Source: Actinomycetota bacterium
GTDB lineage: Bacteria; Actinomycetota; Humimicrobiia; Humimicrobiales; Humimicrobiaceae
Direction of reading: 5' to 3'
DNA: 9,366 bases
Assembly: GCA_028697935.1 (NCBI GenBank)
Contig: JAQVEM010000053.1
Location: 1-9,366, forward strand
In this document: positions 1 to 7,094 of the stretch, piece after piece
Layout of the letters: every line of letters begins with the position of its first letter
How positions within the stretch are numbered: the first letter of the stretch is position 1
The notes under the pieces: model-generated
What the model was told of the DNA's origin: nothing
Database searches by the model: none
Seen by the model: only the letters and a program-made list of their open reading frames with translations
Made by a program: the position numbers and the translations under genes

Positions 1-91
1 AAAAATATGCAGGGTAAAAATAGACAAGATAAAATATGGTAATAAAAAAGTCGATGTGTAGCAATAAAACCGCGCAGGGTGAGATGAGCAG

Positions 92-1687
92 ATGATAAAA
101 ATAAGCAGGATAAGGTTTTCTATAGATACACTCGGATGCAGGGTAAATCAAAGTGAATCTGATTTTATTGCAGGAGAGCTGCAAAAAAGAGGAATGGAGC
201 CTGTTACATACAATGAGCATCCTGACTTTTGCATTATTAACACCTGCACAGTAACCTCACAGGCTGATAGAAAAGCACGCCAGCTAATTAGAAAGATCAG
301 ATTAGAGAATAAAGATAGCATAATTATAGTCACAGGCTGCTTTGTTAAGTTTAACAGGAAGTTTTTAAAGAAGAGTGGTGTTGATTTTATAGTCAGTAAT
401 AAGGAAAAATACAGGATACCTGATTTAATTGCAGATAAAATATCAAAGAGTATTTCTGGAAGTGTTTCTGTGGATTCAGGTGGTAATATAGTTAAACATT
501 CAAGGCCACTGGTAAAGATTCAGGATGGCTGTGAACAAAATTGTACTTATTGCATAGTTCCCGCAGTAAGAGGTCGATATAAAAGTACACCTTTTAAAGT
601 TATTCTGGAGAGAATAACAGAGCTCGAAAAGGATGGTTTTGAAGAAATTGTTCTTACAGGAATTCATATTGGAAAATATGGGGTAGATTTTAAGAGTGGA
701 AACTTATCAAATATTAAAGATACTGATTCAGGCAATCTGTATGTAGAAGGTAAAGCGAGCAGTTTATCCCACAAAAATACTACATCTATAGCATATAGTC
801 CCTCCGGTCTTGCAGAACTGCTGGAGAGAATTCTGGAAGAAACTGATATAAAAAGAATAAGAATAAGTTCGATCGAGGTAAACGAGGTCACCGGGGAGCT
901 TATTGATGTTTTAAAAAGAAATGAAGCACGTATTGCTCCACATCTTCACATTCCTCTGCAGAGTGGAAGTAATAAGATTTTAGGACTTATGGGGAGGCCA
1001 TATAATACCGGATATTATTTAAATAAAATAAGCCTGATTAAAGATATTTTCCCTGATATTGCGATAACTACTGATGTAATGGCAGGTTTTCCTGGCGAAG
1101 AAGATGATGATTTTAGAGGGACTATTGATGTAGTGGAGAAAGTAGCTTTTAGCAAGATACATGTTTTTAAATACTCTCCGAGAGAACATACAGCAGCTTA
1201 TATGATGCCCGGTCATGTAAGTGAAGATGTAAAATCCTCCAGGAGTGTGATTTTAAGGAATCTGGGTAACAGGCTTAGAAGGAACTATCTTGAAAATAAT
1301 ACAGGAAAAGAACTGGACGTTGTCTGCGAAGAAATAAGTAACTGCAGTGTTCATGCAAATAGCAATGCTTTATACACAGAGGATATACATCAAATACACG
1401 AAGAGCCTGTGTATCAGGGTTCCGGAGCTATATGTACAGAGGCGGGAACTGTATGCCTGGAAGATACAGGGAGTATTATAAGTTCTGTGACTAAAGGTAA
1501 TAAAATTGTTATAAGTGGAACTTCCGGAAATTATATTAAAGTTTATTTTATGGTAGAAAAAAGTAAATTTCCTGAATTAAAAGGAAAGATAGTTAAGGTT
1601 ACCACTAATTCGATATACAAAAACGGTCTTTCTGGGATTTTAAACCAGAGGTATAAAAGCTTAAGTCAGGAATATAAAAAAGAATAA
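92..1687 (+). CDS. mtaB: tRNA (N6-L-threonylcarbamoyladenosine(37)-C2)-methylthiotransferase MtaB
   Basis: MtaB is a cytoplasmic radical-SAM enzyme that adds a methylthio group to C2 of t6A at tRNA position 37, giving ms2t6A in tRNAs that read ANN codons. The 531-aa product has the N-terminal UPF0004 domain with three cluster cysteines: C16 in TLGCRVNQ, C52 in NTCTVTSQADR and C83. The radical-SAM motif is C147-x3-C151-x2-C154 in QDGCEQNCTYCIVP. HIPLQSGS (286-293) and DVMAGFPGE (328-336) are typical of the family, and a TRAM-like domain follows from about residue 405. The usual length is about 430-450 aa. The excess lies in two hydrophilic inserts, at about residues 199-236 and 413-468; the second is rich in Cys and His. 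The ATG at 92 follows AGGGTGAG (76-83) at 8-nt spacing, so the start is well supported. Family assignment is confident; the role of the inserts is unknown. Confidence 0.95.
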   Translation: MIKISRIRFSIDTLGCRVNQSESDFIAGELQKRGMEPVTYNEHPDFCIINTCTVTSQADRKARQLIRKIRLENKDSIIIVTGCFVKFNRKFLKKSGVDFIVSNKEKYRIPDLIADKISKSISGSVSVDSGGNIVKHSRPLVKIQDGCEQNCTYCIVPAVRGRYKSTPFKVILERITELEKDGFEEIVLTGIHIGKYGVDFKSGNLSNIKDTDSGNLYVEGKASSLSHKNTTSIAYSPSGLAELLERILEETDIKRIRISSIEVNEVTGELIDVLKRNEARIAPHLHIPLQSGSNKILGLMGRPYNTGYYLNKISLIKDIFPDIAITTDVMAGFPGEEDDDFRGTIDVVEKVAFSKIHVFKYSPREHTAAYMMPGHVSEDVKSSRSVILRNLGNRLRRNYLENNTGKELDVVCEEISNCSVHANSNALYTEDIHQIHEEPVYQGSGAICTEAGTVCLEDTGSIISSVTKGNKIVISGTSGNYIKVYFMVEKSKFPELKGKIVKVTTNSIYKNGLSGILNQRYKSLSQEYKKE

Positions 1688-1777
1688 ATTTTTTACTATA
1701 GTTTTCAAATCCGAATATTTGTCAATTGATACATTGTAAATAATATTGCAAAATAACAACATGTAAATTTGAAAAAG

Positions 1778-1805
1778 TTGTAAAAATCCTGAAATATAGT
1801 ATAAT
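1778..1805 (+). promoter_or_regulatory. Candidate sigma-70-type promoter for the HIT gene
   Basis: A TTGTAA hexamer (1778-1783) lies 16 bp ahead of a perfect TATAAT (1800-1805). Transcription would start near 1812, giving a leader of about 165 nt before the HIT start codon. Because the background is very AT-rich, chance -10 matches are common. The paired -35 at sensible spacing and the location in a 288-bp gap raise this one above background. Confidence 0.5.
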
Positions 1806-1862
1806 TCCGGTTTTAGAATAGAATTTGTTTTAAAGAAGTATAAAATTTTTTTTGAAATATAA

Positions 1863-1914
1863 AAAATATAAGATATAGTTTTATGTACGCATAACCTGGT
1901 TTATCTTATATTTT
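1863..1914 (+). promoter_or_regulatory. Hairpin in the HIT-gene leader (13-bp stem)
   Basis: AAAATATAAGATA (1863-1875) is followed by its exact reverse complement TATCTTATATTTT (1902-1914). Inside, TTATG (1881-1885) pairs with CATAA (1890-1894) around a TACG tetraloop, which fits the UNCG class. No T-run follows, so this is not a standard terminator. It would lie in the transcript made from the promoter at 1778-1805, about 60 nt before the start codon. It could be an mRNA-stabilising or regulatory structure, or a DNA operator; the sequence alone does not decide. Confidence 0.5.
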
Positions 1915-1975
1915 GTAAACAGAAATTTATAAATTAGAAGGAATATTAGAAAGATTTAGAGAGATATAAATATAA

Positions 1976-2320
1976 ATGGAAGATTGCCTTTTTTGTAAGA
2001 TTATACATAAGGAGATTAATAGTAATATAGTATTTGAAAATGATAATGTTTTAATATTTAAGGATATATCACCGCAGGCACCGGTGCACCTTCTGGCTGT
2101 CCCGAAGAAACATATAAGCTCTATACTGGAGATTGAAAAGCTGGATTCTGATATAATAAAAGAATTAATGGAGGCAATAGCCAGGGTTGCGCTTGAGATG
2201 GGCCTTGATAAAGAAGGTTTTAGAGTAGTCACCAATACCGGCCGTGGTGCCGGGCAGAGTGTTGATCATCTGCATTTTCACATAATGGGAAAGCGAAAAT
2301 TTAACTGGCCGCCCGGTTAA
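1976..2320 (+). CDS. HIT family protein, HINT-type purine nucleoside phosphoramidase
   Basis: This small cytoplasmic histidine-triad hydrolase family cleaves AMP-linked phosphoramidates such as AMP-lysine; the physiological substrate in bacteria is not settled. The 114-aa length is standard. The catalytic triad is HLHFH (H98, H100, H102) in DHLHFHIMG. The N-terminal C4-x2-C7 pair, with H46 in KKHISS, fits the zinc-binding HINT subtype. The C-terminus NWPPG is characteristic of bacterial HinT. The ATG at 1976 is the only sensible start. Its Shine-Dalgarno signal is weak: AGAGAGA at 1958-1964, 11 nt away. The gene sits alone between two intergenic gaps, after mtaB and before phoH. In Bacillus-type genomes rpsU and yqeY normally lie between the HIT gene and phoH; they are missing here. 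Confidence 0.93.
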   Translation: MEDCLFCKIIHKEINSNIVFENDNVLIFKDISPQAPVHLLAVPKKHISSILEIEKLDSDIIKELMEAIARVALEMGLDKEGFRVVTNTGRGAGQSVDHLHFHIMGKRKFNWPPG

Positions 2321-2344
2321 AAATTATATATTTTCTACTATAAT
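2317..2344 (+). promoter_or_regulatory. Possible promoter for phoH-pgpH-ybeY
   Basis: A perfect TATAAT (2339-2344) is preceded at 16 bp by TTAAAA (2317-2322), which overlaps the HIT stop codon and is only a 4/6 match to TTGACA. It would give a leader of about 60 nt before phoH. Support is moderate because TATAAT is common in such AT-rich DNA. Confidence 0.35.
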
Positions 2345-2399
2345 ACTATCTGTAAAATGTAACTTCCTGTATATTTATAATTACAAAAAGAATTCTTAC

Positions 2400-2407
2400 G
2401 GGAGAAG
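2400..2407 (+). promoter_or_regulatory. Ribosome binding site that fixes the TTG start of phoH
   Basis: GGGAGAAG is the clearest Shine-Dalgarno sequence in the window together with that of mtaB. Its GGAG core ends 9 nt before the TTG at 2414. The next in-frame ATG is codon 18 (2465), which would discard conserved N-terminal sequence, so the TTG start is favoured. Confidence 0.7.
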
Positions 2408-2413
2408 TGTATT

Positions 2414-3400
2414 TTGTCTATTGCAAAACAAAAATTAAGTGTCGGCTTTAAAGGCGGACATTCAATGGCAGAGCTTATTGGAACAAGGGATGAGCTATTG
2501 CGCATGATCGAGAGAAAATACAATGTGGAAATTTTTGTGCTTGGAAATGACCTTGAAATATCAGGAAAAGGAAAAAATGTTAAAGAAGTTGCAGAACTTA
2601 TTGAAGAGCTGGTACTTCAGATAAATCTGGGCCAGAAGCTAAGTACCCAGAAGGTAGATGATTCAATAAAAATTATGGAAGATAAATCAGGACTGCAGCC
2701 TCATGAAGTATTCAAAAGCAGTATAGTAGTGAACAGTGGGAAGAAAATTAAACCGCGAACAATAGGCCAGAAGAAATACATTGAGGCTATTAAAGAAAAT
2801 ACAATAGTATTCGGTATAGGACCGGCCGGGACGGGGAAGACCTATCTGGCACTGGCTCTTGCAGTCGAAGCACTAAAAGAAAACAAAGTGGGACGTATTA
2901 TTTTAATAAAACCTGTAGTTGAAGCAGGTGAAAAGCTTGGATTTTTACCGGGAGATATATATGACAAAGTAAATCCGTATCTTCGCCCTCTCTATGATGC
3001 TCTTTATGAAATGCTGGACATTGAAAAATTCCAGCAATATAGAGATATGGGAATAATCGAAGTAGTACCACTTGCTTATATGAGAGGCAGGACACTGAAT
3101 GATTCTTTTATTATTCTTGACGAAGCTCAAAATACGTCTCCCGAGCAAATGAAAATGTTTCTTACGAGATTAGGATTTGGTTCAAAAATAGTTGTAACCG
3201 GGGATGTTACCCAGATTGACCTGCCCCAGGACAGAGTATCAGGATTAATAACTGTAGAAAAAATTCTAAAAGGGATAAGTGGAATAGAATTTGTGTACCT
3301 GACCTCTAAAGATGTTGTAAGACATGAGCTTGTACAGAGAATTGTTGATGCATATAAAGATTACGAGGATAGAGAGAAAAATTATCATAAGGAAAAGTAA
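2414..3400 (+). CDS. phoH: PhoH family ATPase
   Basis: This is a cytoplasmic P-loop ATPase of the PhoH/YbeZ family. The family is linked to RNA metabolism and is regularly encoded beside ybeY, as here; its exact activity is unsettled. The 328-aa product has an N-terminal KH-like region (about 15-70), Walker A GPAGTGKT (136-143), the signature VEAGEKLGFLPGD (169-181) and Walker B FIILDEAQN (232-240). VTGDVTQIDLP (261-271) and a C-terminal DVVRHELVQRIV (300-311) complete the fold. Length is normal. The TTG start at 2414 is chosen for its strong Shine-Dalgarno sequence and because LSVGF... aligns with the usual N-terminus. One small oddity is Lys166 in IKPVVEAGE, where the family usually has Arg (RPAVEAGE). 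Only 18 bp separate it from pgpH, so the two are probably co-transcribed. Confidence 0.95.
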   Translation: MSIAKQKLSVGFKGGHSMAELIGTRDELLRMIERKYNVEIFVLGNDLEISGKGKNVKEVAELIEELVLQINLGQKLSTQKVDDSIKIMEDKSGLQPHEVFKSSIVVNSGKKIKPRTIGQKKYIEAIKENTIVFGIGPAGTGKTYLALALAVEALKENKVGRIILIKPVVEAGEKLGFLPGDIYDKVNPYLRPLYDALYEMLDIEKFQQYRDMGIIEVVPLAYMRGRTLNDSFIILDEAQNTSPEQMKMFLTRLGFGSKIVVTGDVTQIDLPQDRVSGLITVEKILKGISGIEFVYLTSKDVVRHELVQRIVDAYKDYEDREKNYHKEK

Positions 3401-3418
3401 AAAATTAATTTAATTAAC

Positions 3419-5617
3419 ATGACAACAAAAAACAGGGGAAATAAAGAACTTGGTGAAATTAAAAATGGCAGGTTTAAGAAATTTAAAAAATTTCTTTACA
3501 CCTATTTTTCATTCAGAAGCAAAATTTCTCAGAGAATATACATATTCATATTTACGCTTGTAATAGTGACAGCGATTCTTGCGTTCAGTTATTCTCCTGA
3601 TATAGGAATAGAGCTGGGTAAACCCAGTCCCAGGACTATTAAAGCAACCAGAAATATTGAGTTTGAAGACGTAGAAAAGACCGAGGAAGATAGAAACAAG
3701 AATGAGGCAGAAGTAGAGGATATATATGTTTATGATATAGATGTATTAAATGGTGAAGAAGGAGCACTTTACCAGATAAGGTATTTTTATCTTTTAACCG
3801 GGATAGTCCAGAAAAAAGAGAATAAAACCTTTGAAGAGAAAGTTGATTATCTAAATAATCTTTTAAATGGCCAGTATACAAGTTCTGTTCTCTCACTTGC
3901 TCTCAGTCTTTCACCGGATGATCTGAATTTACTTATGGCAAAGACCCAGGAAATAGCCAGAGAGATAATGAAGGAAGAGATAAAGCCAACTGAGGTAGAT
4001 ATCGCCAAGAATAAAGCTATTAAACTTGCCAGAGAGGATGAGAGTATAAAGGAAGAACATCTACCTATAATAACCAGTGTTCTTGAAAATAATATTAAGC
4101 CCACAGCAATTTTTGATCCTGAGGCAACAGAAAACGCAAGAGAGGAAGCCAGATTAAGCACTTCTCCACATATAGTATCAATACTTGAAGGCCAGACAAT
4201 TGTATTTGAAGGCGAAATTGTTGATGAAACTGATATTAAAATATTAACTCAGTTAGGTTTACTGCAGACAGGATTTAACTGGAAAAAATTTTTATACATA
4301 TTTTTTATGACACTGGCGACTATTTTATTATTTGGTTTTTATATATATAAATTTGATTTAAATATATTTAACAACACAAAAAAATTATTTATTATTTCAC
4401 TTCTTATAATAATTTTTACAATATTTATAAAAGCTCTTACTATTCTTTCGTCAATACATTTGAACTTCTGGAACTATTTATTCCCGATCATTGCTGCATC
4501 TCTAATATGCACTATATTGTTTAATTCACGAATGGGAATGATGCTTACAATTTGCCTCGGGATATTTGCAGGTATTGCAACTGATTTTGATTTTAGTTTA
4601 ACAGTAGCATATATGCTTGCAGGAATTTTTTCAACTTTTATAGTACCAAGAGAACCCCAGCGTTCTGCTATAATGAAAGCAGGATTCTATAGTTCACTCG
4701 TACTTGCTTTTTTGTTCTTAACAATTAATTTGATTGGTGGTCAGCCAGAGACAATTGCTCTCCATACTATACTCGGGATTGCTAATGGCATAGCCTGTGC
4801 TATTATTGCAATAGGACTTTTGCCTTTTATAGAATCTACTTTCAATGTTGTAACCCCAATAGGACTTCTGGAGCTCTCAAATACAGACCATCCACTTCTT
4901 AAGGGTCTTCTTATATCAGCGCCTGGCACTTATAATCACAGTATACTTGTAGCGCACCTTGCTGAAAGTGCAGCAAAATCCATTGGAGCTGATTCATTAC
5001 TGGTTAAAGTGGCAGCTCTTTACCATGATATCGGGAAAGTAAAAAGACCTGAATATTTTTATGAAAATCAATCTGAAATTGAAAATGTCCATGACCATTT
5101 AAATCCTTCAATGAGCAGGCATATAATATCCAATCACATAAAGGATGGATTGGAACTGGCAGAAAAAAATAAGATTCCGAAGAAAATTATGGATATTATT
5201 TCACAGCATCATGGAAATTCAATAATTACATATTTCTATAAAAAACAAAAAGATAGAGAACTTTCTTACAATGGAAATGGCATTACAGATGGTCTGAAAG
5301 AGCACTTCCGTTACCCGGCCAAAAAACCACAGAGCAAAGAAGCAGCTATTCTAATGCTCGCTGATGCTACAGAGGCTGCAGTAAGGTCAATTGAGAAAGT
5401 GAACCCTAAAAAGATCGAGCAAATGGTGAGAGATATTTTTGAAGATAAGATAAAAGATGGACAATTAGATGAGGCCAATATAACCTTAAAAGAAATTAAT
5501 ACTATAAGGGATACTCTGATTGAGGGTTTAATATCTATATATCACTCGCGAATTCCATATGATGATATTGAGACGAAAGAAAAAAGCAAACTAAAAACAA
5601 AAACAGAGGCAATGTGA
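3419..5617 (+). CDS. pgpH: Cyclic-di-AMP phosphodiesterase PgpH (YqfF), 7TMR-HD family
   Basis: PgpH is an inner-membrane metal-dependent phosphodiesterase that hydrolyses the second messenger c-di-AMP to pApA. The 732-aa product fits the family. It has a basic N-terminus and a first membrane segment (about 39-58), then an extracytoplasmic 7TMR-HDED domain (about 60-285). A bundle of seven membrane helices follows (about 290-472), then a cytoplasmic HD domain (about 500-710). HD-domain ligands visible include H507 in APGTYNHS, H536-D537 in YHDIGK, H568 and H573, H597-H598 in SQHHGNS, and D649 in MLADATEA. The start is the first ATG after the phoH stop; no clear Shine-Dalgarno lies at normal spacing (AAGGAAAAG is about 20 nt upstream), and translation may depend on phoH. 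Its stop overlaps the ybeY start. No synthase (DisA/CdaA) is in the window. Confidence 0.95.
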   Translation: MTTKNRGNKELGEIKNGRFKKFKKFLYTYFSFRSKISQRIYIFIFTLVIVTAILAFSYSPDIGIELGKPSPRTIKATRNIEFEDVEKTEEDRNKNEAEVEDIYVYDIDVLNGEEGALYQIRYFYLLTGIVQKKENKTFEEKVDYLNNLLNGQYTSSVLSLALSLSPDDLNLLMAKTQEIAREIMKEEIKPTEVDIAKNKAIKLAREDESIKEEHLPIITSVLENNIKPTAIFDPEATENAREEARLSTSPHIVSILEGQTIVFEGEIVDETDIKILTQLGLLQTGFNWKKFLYIFFMTLATILLFGFYIYKFDLNIFNNTKKLFIISLLIIIFTIFIKALTILSSIHLNFWNYLFPIIAASLICTILFNSRMGMMLTICLGIFAGIATDFDFSLTVAYMLAGIFSTFIVPREPQRSAIMKAGFYSSLVLAFLFLTINLIGGQPETIALHTILGIANGIACAIIAIGLLPFIESTFNVVTPIGLLELSNTDHPLLKGLLISAPGTYNHSILVAHLAESAAKSIGADSLLVKVAALYHDIGKVKRPEYFYENQSEIENVHDHLNPSMSRHIISNHIKDGLELAEKNKIPKKIMDIISQHHGNSIITYFYKKQKDRELSYNGNGITDGLKEHFRYPAKKPQSKEAAILMLADATEAAVRSIEKVNPKKIEQMVRDIFEDKIKDGQLDEANITLKEINTIRDTLIEGLISIYHSRIPYDDIETKEKSKLKTKTEAM

Positions 5618-6084
5618 AAGTAGAAATAATAAATAACCAGAAAAAAGTAGAGCTGGATCTTGATTTGATAAAAAGAGTTTCTGAATATATTTCTAATAAG
5701 TTTGATAAAGATAAAAAAAAACAGTTAAATATAATTTTTCTGGACAGCAATGATATAAGGGAATTAAATAAAAAATACAGAAATGTGGACAGGGAAACAG
5801 ATGTGTTATCTTTTTCTTATGCTTCTGATGATGAACCTGTAATTCCTGAAGAAATTTCATGTCCTGTAACAGTGGGTGAGATTTTTATCTGTCCGGAAGT
5901 TGCATATTCAAATGTTGCTGTTCAGAGCAGTGATTGGAACCTTCTTCTGGAAATAATAATGCTAATAATACATGGTATTCTCCATATATATAATTATGAC
6001 CATGAAAATGAAGAAGATAGAATCACTATGGAGGCAATACAGAACAGCATACTGTCGGATGTAAGAAGCGCTTTTGGCCTATAA
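5614..6084 (+). CDS. ybeY: Endoribonuclease YbeY (rRNA maturation factor)
   Basis: YbeY is a cytoplasmic zinc-dependent single-strand endoribonuclease involved in 16S rRNA 3'-end maturation and 70S ribosome quality control. The 156-aa product is of normal length. It carries the family signature LNKKYRNVDRETDVLSF (51-67), with conserved Arg at 56 and 60, and the metal motif H120-x3-H124-x5-H130 in HGILHIYNYDH. The segment usually written GDI reads GEI (88-90). The start is GTG at 5614: the pgpH stop TGA (5615-5617) overlaps it as GTGA, and AGAGG (5605-5609) lies only 4 nt away, so coupled translation is likely. Pairing with phoH and pgpH is a deeply conserved arrangement. In firmicutes dgkA, cdd and era normally follow; here the operon ends. 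Confidence 0.95.
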   Translation: MKVEIINNQKKVELDLDLIKRVSEYISNKFDKDKKKQLNIIFLDSNDIRELNKKYRNVDRETDVLSFSYASDDEPVIPEEISCPVTVGEIFICPEVAYSNVAVQSSDWNLLLEIIMLIIHGILHIYNYDHENEEDRITMEAIQNSILSDVRSAFGL

Positions 6085-6103
6085 GATTATAATATAGTAT
6101 TCT

Positions 6104-6130
6104 TTTACTTTAATATTTAAAGTAAATTTT
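6104..6130 (+). terminator. AT-rich palindrome with T-run after ybeY (terminator-like)
   Basis: TTTACTTTAA (6104-6113) and TTAAAGTAAA (6117-6126) form a perfect 10-bp stem around the loop TAT, followed directly by TTTT (6127-6130) and ATT. It lies 19 bp beyond the ybeY stop. The layout fits an intrinsic terminator for the phoH-pgpH-ybeY operon, but the stem has only two G-C pairs and would be weak. A palindromic operator is the alternative. Confidence 0.4.
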
Positions 6131-6236
6131 ATTAAACAATCTATTTATATTTCACTTCTACATATCCCTCTCCCCTTCCCGGGATTATTTGGAACTTGAT
6201 TGTGTATCCTCCGGGAATTCATTTAGAATTAGGCTA

Positions 6237-6266
6237 TTGACAGGTAATGTAAAATTAGAATAGAGT
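6237..6266 (+). promoter_or_regulatory. Candidate promoter for the GNAT gene
   Basis: A perfect -35 hexamer TTGACA (6237-6242) is followed after 18 bp by TAGAGT (6261-6266), a 4/6 match to TATAAT. Transcription would start in or near the T-tracts at 6272-6289, leaving a U-rich leader of about 35 nt. It is the only consensus TTGACA that I noticed upstream of a gene in the window. Confidence 0.4.
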
Positions 6267-6308
6267 GTATATTTTTTTTTATTTTTTTTATAAATATTAA
6301 TAATTAGT

Positions 6309-6857
6309 ATGGATGATATCATTATTAAGGAAGTAAGAAATGTTGATTGTGATCTGGTTGAAAAGATTGTAGAACTTGAAAAAAGAAATCTTGGGGAAGA
6401 TGCTTCAGTAAATGAGTGGGTTATACCGGTAATAATAAGGTATGGTAAACTTATTGTAGCAAAAAGGTACAGAGAGCTAACCAGAAGTGATAACGGAATA
6501 AACAAAAGCGCTATAACAGAAAATGATATGGAAGAAAGCATTGTGAATAATAGTGATGATACCGAAATTATCGGAGTTTGTGAGATTATAAAAAGTTTGA
6601 GGGAAGAAAATACTGCATTTATTCATTCTTTTTATATAGAAAAGAAATACAGAAATAAAGGCATTGGAAAAAAGCTTATGCAGAATGCAATTAATACTTT
6701 AAAAGATGATAATATTAAAATAATCGAATTAACTGTTGACCCTGCAAATAAAACTGCAATTAATCTTTATAGTAAGTGTGGCTTTGAAAGAACGGGACTC
6801 AGAAAAAATGAATATGGAAGAGGAGTGGATAGGGATTTAATGATATTAAAATTGTGA
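6309..6857 (+). CDS. GNAT family N-acetyltransferase (RimI-like), with internal insert
   Basis: GNAT enzymes transfer acetyl groups from acetyl-CoA to amines. The C-terminal half of this 182-aa protein is RimI-like. FIHSFYIEKKYRNKGIGKKL (104-123) contains the acetyl-CoA pyrophosphate loop R115-N-K-G-I-G120. ELTVDPANKTAINLYSKCGF (140-159) contains the N147 and Y154 region of motif B. Proteins of this type are commonly about 150 aa. The excess is a Ser/Asn/Asp-rich stretch at about residues 56-86, between the early strands, which looks like a flexible loop. The ATG at 6309 is the only early start (an in-frame TAA lies at 6291). No Shine-Dalgarno is visible; the leader is T-rich. The substrate cannot be read from sequence. 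RimI of ribosomal protein S18 is only one possibility, so no symbol is given. Confidence 0.85.
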   Translation: MDDIIIKEVRNVDCDLVEKIVELEKRNLGEDASVNEWVIPVIIRYGKLIVAKRYRELTRSDNGINKSAITENDMEESIVNNSDDTEIIGVCEIIKSLREENTAFIHSFYIEKKYRNKGIGKKLMQNAINTLKDDNIKIIELTVDPANKTAINLYSKCGFERTGLRKNEYGRGVDRDLMILKL

Positions 6858-6859
6858 CC

Positions 6860-6922
6860 GATTAAAGCTGTAGCTAATACCGCAGTTAAAATGCTGCAGT
6901 TAATCCAGATAGAATTTATCTG
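6860..6922 (+). other. Two adjacent inverted repeats after the GNAT gene
   Basis: GATTAA (6860-6865) plus CTG (6868-6870) can pair with CAG (6897-6899) plus TTAATC (6900-6905), a 9-bp stem with a 2-nt bulge starting 3 nt after the GNAT stop. Directly behind it CAGATA (6906-6911) pairs with TATCTG (6917-6922) around GAATT. GCAGTTAA also occurs twice (6882-6889 and 6896-6903). No T-run follows either stem. They may mark the 3' end of the GNAT transcript or belong to a larger structure with 7007-7054. Confidence 0.35.
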
Positions 6923-7006
6923 TAATAAATAAATAGCAGGTAAAAATAAGTATAGAAAAGTCAGGGCGGATGTAATTGGTAAATTTTAAATCCGAAAATA
7001 ATTGCG

Positions 7007-7054
7007 GGTTCCAGTGCACAAAACCAGACATAGTAAACGTAGCACTGCGAGACC
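7007..7054 (+). other. Stem-loop in the gap before deoC
   Basis: CAGTGC (7012-7017) pairs with GCACTG (7042-7047). Beyond a small internal loop, GGTT (7007-7010) pairs with GACC (7051-7054) with one G-U pair, giving a 10-bp stem around a 24-nt loop. The arms are clearly richer in G and C than the surrounding intergenic DNA. I do not recognise a known riboswitch or tRNA here. Function is unknown. Confidence 0.35.
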
Positions 7055-7088
7055 ATAAAAGAATATAAAACCAGAGTTATTTAATTTA

Positions 7089-7094
7089 TATAAT
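7089..7094 (+). promoter_or_regulatory. Possible -10 box for deoC
   Basis: TATAAT lies 27 bp before the GTG start of deoC, but no good -35 hexamer sits 16-18 bp upstream. If used, the transcript would begin near 7101 and the stem-loop at 7007-7054 would lie outside the mRNA. Confidence 0.25.

Noticed and set aside
1..91. Possible 3' end of an upstream gene (frames open from the edge to stops at 42 or 61)
   Set aside because: Only about 13-20 codons are visible and neither tail resembles RsmE or PrmA, which often precede mtaB; it cannot be supported.
1927..2235. 102-codon minus-strand frame over the HIT gene
   Set aside because: Shadow of the HIT coding sequence; the + strand carries the full histidine triad, the minus product has only low-complexity Ser/Ile runs.
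6185..6541. 118-codon open frame on the minus strand over the GNAT 5' region
   Set aside because: It overlaps the GNAT gene antisense, has no recognisable domain and a composition expected from reading AT-rich coding DNA backwards; the + strand product has clear GNAT motifs.
7003..7020. GCGGGTTCCAGTGC, reminiscent of a tRNA T-arm
   Set aside because: No complementary arm closes a 7-base T-loop and no acceptor, D or anticodon arms can be placed around it.
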